From Deminuibacter sp966424055 (lineage in GTDB: Bacteria; Bacteroidota; Bacteroidia; Chitinophagales; Chitinophagaceae), in assembly GCA_966424055.1 (NCBI GenBank), contig CBJLMB010000013.1:62001-126000 (forward strand): a stretch of DNA of 64,000 bases. The letters are read 5' to 3'. The translations under genes and the position numbers were made by a program. The notes under the pieces are model-generated. The model did no database searches and was not told where the DNA came from. It saw nothing but the letters and a program-made list of their open reading frames with translations. Below, one piece after another: positions 59,077 through 64,000 of this stretch (the stretch's first letter is position 1; every line of letters begins with the position of its first letter).

Positions 59077-59949
59077 TTATCTCAGTTTGAAATCGAATAC
59101 GATAGTACCTGTTTGCTGATCGGTACTGCCGGTGTTGAATTTAAGCTGCGCTGCTTTACGCAATGCAATGCTGCGGATAGAGCTGCTGGTTGTAGTAGTA
59201 CCCCTGGGGTTCACCACTGCAGAAGTAACATTCCCGTTTTTATCCACCACCACATCTACCGCTACTTTGGCATTTTCGTTGAAGTCGTCTTCAAAAGAAG
59301 GGAAGCGGGTAACGCGCCGGCCTTGTAATCCACTGCGGATCTGTACGCCACTTTTACCCGTACCGCCATTACCGGTATAACTGTCTGAATTGGGATTGCC
59401 ATTGGGTTTGCCCTGGTCGCCATGACCACCGGCGATACCCTGGTTGCGTGCGCCATTGTAACTGTCGGCATTATTGCCGCCATGGGTAGAGCTTCTGCCA
59501 CCGGCATAAACTGCTTTGGGCCGGGGTGGTACCGGTGTGGGATTGGGTACTACGGCTTTTTGCCTTTTATGTGCAACAGAGGTTTCTGTTTTTTTATGAT
59601 CTGGTTTATTAACGGGTTTATCCGGTGTATGTATCGGGGTGGCATCTGCATCATTGTTTTTTTCTTCCACCGGTTTGGTTTCTTCAGCTGCAGCAGATTT
59701 TTCTGAAGGGGGCGGATCAAATGTGGTGGCCGGTGTGGCAGATGCTTCGCCGGGTATGGCAGGAGCAATATCCCCCGATCCCTGGTCACTGTTGCCCAGG
59801 TTTACTTCAATACCCTCATCGGTGGAAGGCGCCTGCACCTGCGGAAGCGTCCAGCTAACCAGGAAAAGGAACAATGCAAGTGCGCTACATACCGCTACGG
59901 TAAAGCCGAGCGCCCTGATATTTTTTTTGCTTTCAAAATTTTCCGTCAT
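59077..59949 (-). CDS. TonB-like energy transducer
   Basis: A 290-residue protein. A single N-terminal membrane anchor (GFTVAVCSALALFLFLVSWTL, about 15-35) follows a short cytoplasmic stretch. A long periplasmic linker is rich in Pro, Lys, Glu, Gly and Asn. The C-terminal domain has a TonB-type fold (VTRFPSFEDDFNENAKVAVDVVVDKNGNVTSAVVNPRG ... IALRKAAQLKFN). TonB transmits proton-motive force to outer-membrane receptors such as the one at 2355. exbB and exbD are not immediately upstream; a repeat block lies there. Confidence 0.9.
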   Translation of the reverse strand: MTENFESKKNIRALGFTVAVCSALALFLFLVSWTLPQVQAPSTDEGIEVNLGNSDQGSGDIAPAIPGEASATPATTFDPPPSEKSAAAEETKPVEEKNNDADATPIHTPDKPVNKPDHKKTETSVAHKRQKAVVPNPTPVPPRPKAVYAGGRSSTHGGNNADSYNGARNQGIAGGHGDQGKPNGNPNSDSYTGNGGTGKSGVQIRSGLQGRRVTRFPSFEDDFNENAKVAVDVVVDKNGNVTSAVVNPRGTTTTSSSIRSIALRKAAQLKFNTGSTDQQTGTIVFDFKLR

Positions 59950-60368
59950 ACGCCTGGGTTAGTGAAACAAAGATAACAGGTATTCTTTTAATATCGTTTC
60001 TGATAACGTGATGGCAGGGAGGGGGATGATTAAGGAAAGGTTAATGTTTGTTGAGAGGTTGAATGGTTGAATGGTTGAATGGTTGAGAGGTTGAATGGTT
60101 GAATGGTTAATTTGGAAATTTGATAATTTGAAAATTTGAAAATGGGAAGGAGATGGTTGAATGGTTGATTGGTTGAGGTACGCTCACGACTGACGATTGA
60201 CGATTCACGGATAGGGTTGATTGTTGCGAGGGATTAGGAATGAACGAGGGGGCTCTCACGATCCAGGGACAAGGTTGAACACTTATCGGAATAGTGTGTC
60301 CCGCCCGGTTCTGATTGAAGACTGCCTACCGCCTACTGCCCACTGCAAACTGCCCACTGAAATCGTCA
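59950..60368. repeat. repeat-rich gap: octamer arrays and related words
   Basis: About 60051-60113 is an 8-bp-period array (TTGAATGG, TTGAGAGG and variants). TTTGATAATTTGAAAATTTG words follow (60117-60142), then GACTGACGATTGACGATTCA (60188-60207), and CTACTGCCCACTGCAAACTG-type simple repeat (60318-60360). The composition is like 51255-51600. No gene is supported. Confidence 0.7.
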
Positions 60369-61667
60369 TCAGTGGGCAAAATCTGCTGCATAATTGCCGC
60401 GGATACGTTCGATGGGGGGATTGTAATAACCAAACTGTACTTGAGGAAACTCTTCCCTGATCAGGTCCATGAGCTGTTTTACGCCCATCAGTTCGCCGGT
60501 GTCTGCAACACCGATCTGGCCCAGGTACCAGTCGGGATCGATATTGAAATTACGCCACTGGATCATGGTGATATCTGTTTCCTGTATCAGCCTGCGCAGT
60601 GCTTCATATTCTTCCACGCTGTCTGTCATACCGGGAAAAACAAAATAATTGATGCTGGCCCATCCGCCATAGCTGCGTACAATTTTTAAGCTTTCCAGTA
60701 TGTCTTCAAACTGGTAATTATTAGGGCGGTAATAAGGCGTATAAATATGTTTGCGTGCAGAGTTGGTGCTTACACGGATACTGTTGAGCCCTGCTTCGCA
60801 GAGCGCCTTTACTGCAGCTGGTTTTGAACCATTGGTATTGATATTGATACTGCCTTTATCTGTATGCTTGCGTATTTCAATGATCGCTTCGCGGATGGTT
60901 TCCCACATCAGCAGTGGCTCACCCTCACAGCCCTGGCCAAAGCTCACAATAGGATAGGGGGCATTCATCAGGTGCGGTACGGTGAACTCCACGATTTCTT
61001 CCGGCAGGGGTTTAAATGCCAGGCGGTCTTGCGTGGAGACAATGGTTTCCTCCTCCGGCTGGAAAGAGATACAGCCGATACAATTGGCATTACAGGCAGG
61101 GGAGGATGGAACCGGGCACTCCCATCGGCCCAGTGAAAAATTACGCGCTGCAGGGCAATGATAGGTTTGGCAGCAGTTCTCCATTAGATGTTTTACCAGC
61201 CTGTTGTGCGGATAGGCTGCCAGCAGGTGTTGGGTACCGCTGTCTATTTTATCCTGGTCGTAACCGGCACATTCCTGGCGGATATCCTGTTCAATACGCA
61301 GAGCCGGAACAAAAAAGCGGTTATTGTACCAGCCTGCAGTAGTATAACAGAACAAGGGCAGGGTGGGTGCATCAGGAGCTGTTTCGTAAGCAGCCAGGTA
61401 TAAACCGGTATGTGCCGGCGGAATAAATGCAGCTACGGCCCAGCCTTTTTCACAAAGACGCATATCACCGGTTTTTACATCAATACCAATGCCCCTGCGG
61501 CCAGGCAGTTCATATAAATTACCACCATCAGGCAATTCGATCCATTCATCTTCCGGAATGGGAAATGCATCCCAACCTGCACGTCCTGTGGCATATAAGC
61601 TGGTGTCTTCAAAAATATTCCCTTGTCCGTCAGAATAAAGCAAATAAGGTGATTGTGGTAAAGCCAT
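60369..61667 (-). CDS. radical SAM protein
   Basis: A 432-residue protein from MALPQSPYLLYSDGQGN. The 4Fe-4S cluster motif is CNANCIGC (CxxxCxxC) at about residues 193-200, preceded by an extra Cys-rich part (ENCCQTYHCPAAR). The radical SAM barrel continues with VSFGQGCEGEPLLMWETIREAI, SININTNGSKPAAVKALCEAGLNSIRVSTNSA and SINYFVFPGMTDSVEEYEALRRLI. No second C-terminal cluster typical of MoaA is seen. The N-terminal 170 residues are not recognised. The substrate is unknown; this is a widespread uncharacterised Bacteroidota type. The gene is followed by repeats and is not in the moa run. Confidence 0.87.
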   Translation of the reverse strand: MALPQSPYLLYSDGQGNIFEDTSLYATGRAGWDAFPIPEDEWIELPDGGNLYELPGRRGIGIDVKTGDMRLCEKGWAVAAFIPPAHTGLYLAAYETAPDAPTLPLFCYTTAGWYNNRFFVPALRIEQDIRQECAGYDQDKIDSGTQHLLAAYPHNRLVKHLMENCCQTYHCPAARNFSLGRWECPVPSSPACNANCIGCISFQPEEETIVSTQDRLAFKPLPEEIVEFTVPHLMNAPYPIVSFGQGCEGEPLLMWETIREAIIEIRKHTDKGSININTNGSKPAAVKALCEAGLNSIRVSTNSARKHIYTPYYRPNNYQFEDILESLKIVRSYGGWASINYFVFPGMTDSVEEYEALRRLIQETDITMIQWRNFNIDPDWYLGQIGVADTGELMGVKQLMDLIREEFPQVQFGYYNPPIERIRGNYAADFAH

Positions 61668-61788
61668 GATAAACTGATTGTTGAAAAACCGGTTGTTTTT
61701 AAGCTGCAAAATTCGTGAAATAACGGCAGAATGCCAGAAATATGTTAGATGTATGGTGTGGGATGTTTGATGTGGAGGGTAGGACTTG

Positions 61789-61840
61789 GGTGGCAGCTGG
61801 AAGCTGCAGTGATAATGGTCACCCGCGGGACGCGGGCGAC
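61789..61840 (-). repeat. 52-bp dispersed repeat, inverted copy of 37710-37761
   Basis: GGTGGCAGCTGGAAGCTGCA then GTGATAATGGTCACCCGCGG and GACGCGGGCGAC. It is the reverse complement of the recF-upstream copy with about two changes. It is again flanked by GTATGGTGTGGGATG and TACGAAGTAAAAAGTACGAA words. Confidence 0.75.
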
Positions 61841-61914
61841 TGTCAAAACTACGAAGTAAAAAGTACGAATCCTATCCTTCATCCCCTCGAACCCCATTAT
61901 CCCATCATCCCCCA

Positions 61915-62475
61915 TTAGCTTTCTTTTTTCCTGCAAAACTCATTAAACTCTTTCTCTATCGCTGTGCCATAGGGTTCTGTGTGTTGTTGTATCAGCCGGT
62001 TATTATTGAAGTCGATGGTTAACAGTTCATCTTTCAGGATAACATTCCTGATCTGTTTCCAGCCATATCTTTTACGGGGCAGGCTGTTAATGACCACTTC
62101 ATCATTGCTGAAACCGATCTCCAGTGGCGTTTTGGCATAACTTTCCAGGAATGCGGCGGCAAAATAAAGCAGTGAGAGGTACCAGAAAGAAAAATGAAAA
62201 ACCAGCAGGGCAATGGCTGCAAGGGCCAGTCCGGCGCGGAGATAGATGACAGGCTTACGGCTGCGTTCCCTTAATTTCCAGATAAGCATACAAAGCAGGA
62301 GAACTGCTGCGGCCATATCAGGAATACTGCGGTAAGCTTTTTCAAAAAAAAAGCGGAGAAAAAACAGGATAGCCAGTATATACAGTAAATAACCAACCAG
62401 GTCGATGCCTTTAAAACTCCGTTGCTTTAAAGTTATAATGAAATCATACTGCTGTTGCTGCCGGGGCTGGGACAT
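61915..62475 (-). CDS. small membrane hypothetical protein
   Basis: A 186-residue protein. Two helical pairs are predicted at about 24-42 and 53-66 (GYLLYILAILFFLRFFF; AAAVLLLCMLIW), then about 79-109 (LALAAIALLVFHFSFWYLSLLYFAAAFLE). The C-terminal 75 residues look like a soluble PH-like beta domain (LEIGFSNDEVVINSLPRKRYGWKQIRNVILKDELLTIDFNN). Its start overlaps the end of the arginase-family gene by 32 nt, so translation is coupled. Not otherwise recognised. Confidence 0.72.
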   Translation of the reverse strand: MSQPRQQQQYDFIITLKQRSFKGIDLVGYLLYILAILFFLRFFFEKAYRSIPDMAAAVLLLCMLIWKLRERSRKPVIYLRAGLALAAIALLVFHFSFWYLSLLYFAAAFLESYAKTPLEIGFSNDEVVINSLPRKRYGWKQIRNVILKDELLTIDFNNNRLIQQHTEPYGTAIEKEFNEFCRKKES

Positions 62476-63517
62476 TCCTGTTGCTTTTGATCATTAAATT
62501 ACACAAGCGCCACAACAGGCGGGCACCCACATTGGCATCCCACTCATATTCACCCACACCTATTTCTACAAGGTCGAAACCAATAATTGTACGGCCGCTC
62601 TCGATTACTTTTTTAAACAGGTATAATACCTGCTCTGTTTCAAAACCACCCTGAACAGGGGTGCCGGTATGCGGACAAAGTTTGGGATCAAGACCATCTA
62701 TATCGAAGCTGATATGTACTTTCTGGGGCAGGTGCTGTACCATTTCTTCTGTCAGCTGTTTCCAGGTAATGCCTTCATACTGGCGTTCTTTGATCTTCCT
62801 GTCGAAGTAAGTGATCACCCTGAAATCGCTGTTGTTGATATACTGCCATTCTTCCTCGCAAAAATCACGTACACCCACCTGAACCAGCCGCTGCAACTGC
62901 GGGATCTCGTTCAGCGCATTGTACATCACAGAAGCATGGGAATAAGTAAAATCTTCGTATGATTTGCGCAGATCGCAGTGCGCATCTATCTGCAGAATGC
63001 CAAAATCGCCATGCTTTTCTGCAAGGGCCTTGTAATAGCCCAGGGGCGTGCTGTGGTCACCACCAATAAGGCCGATCAGTTTATCCTGCTGCAGCAGTTC
63101 CCTGGTTTGTTCGTACACCCAGTTGTTCAAAAGCCGGCTGCCTTCATTGATCTCTTTCAGGCTTTTGCACATGAACTTGTTCTGCTCTACCAGGTCGCCT
63201 TTAGAGATATAGTCGATATATAGTTCAGCTTCTTTACGCAGGTAATCGCTTTTCAGCAATATCTTTTTATTCACTTCGCGCATGTAAAAACCCTGTTTCC
63301 AGCCGTCGGGTACGTCGGCATCAAACAGGTCTACCTGTAAGCTGGCTTTACAGATATGCTCTATACAGCGCGCAGTACCTGCACCATAACTAACAGTAAC
63401 TTCCCAGGGAACCGGTAACAGTACCAGCTGGGCATCTTCTTCATTGAATGGAAGTCCAAATACGTTGTTGTTAGGATTGCCAGCAACATTGGGGTTAAAA
63501 CACGATAAATCTGCCAT
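62444..63517 (-). CDS. arginase/agmatinase/formimidoylglutamase family hydrolase
   Basis: A 357-residue protein from MADLSCFNPNVAGNPNNN (ATG 63517). A longer open frame continues upstream but has no family similarity. Mn2+ ligands are visible in IGLIGGDHSTPLGYY (His), GILQIDAHCDLRKSYEDFTYSHAS (DAHxD) and VHISFDIDGLDPKLCPHTGTPVQGGFE (DxD). The tail FDLVEIGVGEYEWDANVGARLLWRL matches the family. It hydrolyses guanidino or formimino substrates such as arginine, agmatine or formiminoglutamate; which one is not shown. It overlaps the downstream small membrane protein gene. Confidence 0.92.
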   Translation of the reverse strand: MADLSCFNPNVAGNPNNNVFGLPFNEEDAQLVLLPVPWEVTVSYGAGTARCIEHICKASLQVDLFDADVPDGWKQGFYMREVNKKILLKSDYLRKEAELYIDYISKGDLVEQNKFMCKSLKEINEGSRLLNNWVYEQTRELLQQDKLIGLIGGDHSTPLGYYKALAEKHGDFGILQIDAHCDLRKSYEDFTYSHASVMYNALNEIPQLQRLVQVGVRDFCEEEWQYINNSDFRVITYFDRKIKERQYEGITWKQLTEEMVQHLPQKVHISFDIDGLDPKLCPHTGTPVQGGFETEQVLYLFKKVIESGRTIIGFDLVEIGVGEYEWDANVGARLLWRLCNLMIKSNRNVPAPAATAV

Positions 63518-64000
63518 GACCTGTTTATATCTAAAACGGCCGCAAGTTAGTTGAATTTTGGTATGAACGGCGTTAAAAACCCATGAAAGCAAAAAAACGG
63601 TGGTTAAACAACTGAGCATCTGTTCATTGACCTGTAAATCTTGAAATGAAAAAAAAGAAAATACAGTTACCGGTATTAAAAAACTGTTCAAAATACCCGG
63701 GATAGATAAAAACAATGGGTGATAGACAAAAATAATCAGCCCGACTGCATGAAAAATAAACATCCAATTAATAGTAATATAAACACTTGTATAAGAAATT
63801 TTTTTGCACAAGAAATAAACATCCCTGCCCGGAAAGGCTGTGTAGGAAAGCGATACAGCCAAACGGCCACCATGAAAGCAATGACTGTTATCCAGACAAT
63901 CAAAACAGCCGGGCAGCATCTTGACATCTGCCCTGCTTTTTTAACAAAAACAGTTCGCGGCAACAATGGCCGCACAACCTGTTTTTGTACTACTTTTGCA
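63518..64000. other. 483-nt stretch at the window end, AT-rich, no supported gene
   Basis: Two minus-strand open frames cross this region, an extension of the arginase frame and a 79-codon hydrophobic frame at 63736-63975. Neither shows family features. The last bases contain a -7-like TACTTTTG (63991-63998) that may serve a plus-strand gene beyond the edge. Confidence 0.45.
63991..63998 (+). promoter_or_regulatory. possible -7 element at the window end
   Basis: TACTTTTG fits TAnnTTTG. No TTTG is placed 19-21 nt upstream, and the gene it might serve lies outside the window. Confidence 0.35.

Noticed and set aside
63518..63919. N-terminal extension of the arginase-family protein
   Set aside because: 134 extra residues without family similarity and with different composition; ATG 63517 gives the normal length.
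63736..63975. 79-codon hydrophobic minus-strand frame near the window end
   Set aside because: AT-rich DNA easily yields hydrophobic frames; no family pattern and no coupling with neighbours.

Overview
The window looks like a chromosomal segment of a Bacteroidota bacterium, most likely family Chitinophagaceae (inference from gene content). Pointers are a siderophore-type TonB-dependent receptor, LytS/LytTR two-component proteins, a MoaC-MoaB fusion, the folP-DUF1599-DoxX/MauE order, WYL, GH78 and GH88 proteins, AT-rich leaders with few Shine-Dalgarno sites, and several TAnnTTTG promoter elements. There are no rRNA genes, no canonical tRNA, no phage or transposase genes and no CRISPR array.

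Layout. 1-4.7 kb: 3' part of a GH78 alpha-L-rhamnosidase and a TonB-dependent receptor. 4.9-9.2 kb: an RNA-repair locus. A WYL regulator is divergent from rtcB. Downstream of rtcB a structured noncoding stretch of about 550 nt holds tandem tRNA-like RNAs, followed by a slipin (SPFH) gene. 9.2-19.6 kb: Tat-exported sugar isomerase, CBS protein, membrane acetyltransferase, small OB-fold-like protein, M1 and M16 peptidases, HAD phosphatase. 19.9-26.7 kb: a glycan/uronate group (GH2, a clan GH-D-like hydrolase, mannonate dehydratase, GH88). 26.8-42.1 kb: mainly housekeeping genes (UbiD family, ndk, DHH/NrnA, FKBP lipoprotein, folP, DUF1599, DoxX/MauE, lone DppB permease, CBS protein, dciA, recF, pdhA, TPR protein, ribH, LutA-like).

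42.2-45.4 kb, minus strand: a 37-residue Gly-Gly-leader, proline-rich peptide not long enough for routine gene calling, then a hairpin with a U-tract, an LpxL-like acyltransferase, a membrane histidine kinase and a LytTR response regulator. The order resembles a peptide-signal or RiPP locus. 46-53.4 kb: DUF4350-like protein, EamA transporter, a secreted hypothetical protein, proBA, a glycerophosphodiester phosphodiesterase and a GH75-like protein. 53.4-60 kb, minus strand: a tight moaCB-moaE-moaD-molybdopterin domain-tauE-moeA-folC run with tonB upstream. 60.4-63.5 kb: radical SAM protein, small membrane protein, arginase-family hydrolase.

The two best candidates for something undescribed are the rtcB/tRNA-like/slipin locus (about 4.9-9.1 kb) and the peptide/acyltransferase/kinase/LytTR locus (42.2-45.4 kb). 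The intergenic DNA is also rich in dispersed repeat families: long modular units, 8-bp-period arrays, about 120-bp elements with inverted ends, and hairpin repeats. One of them supplies the last codons of folP.
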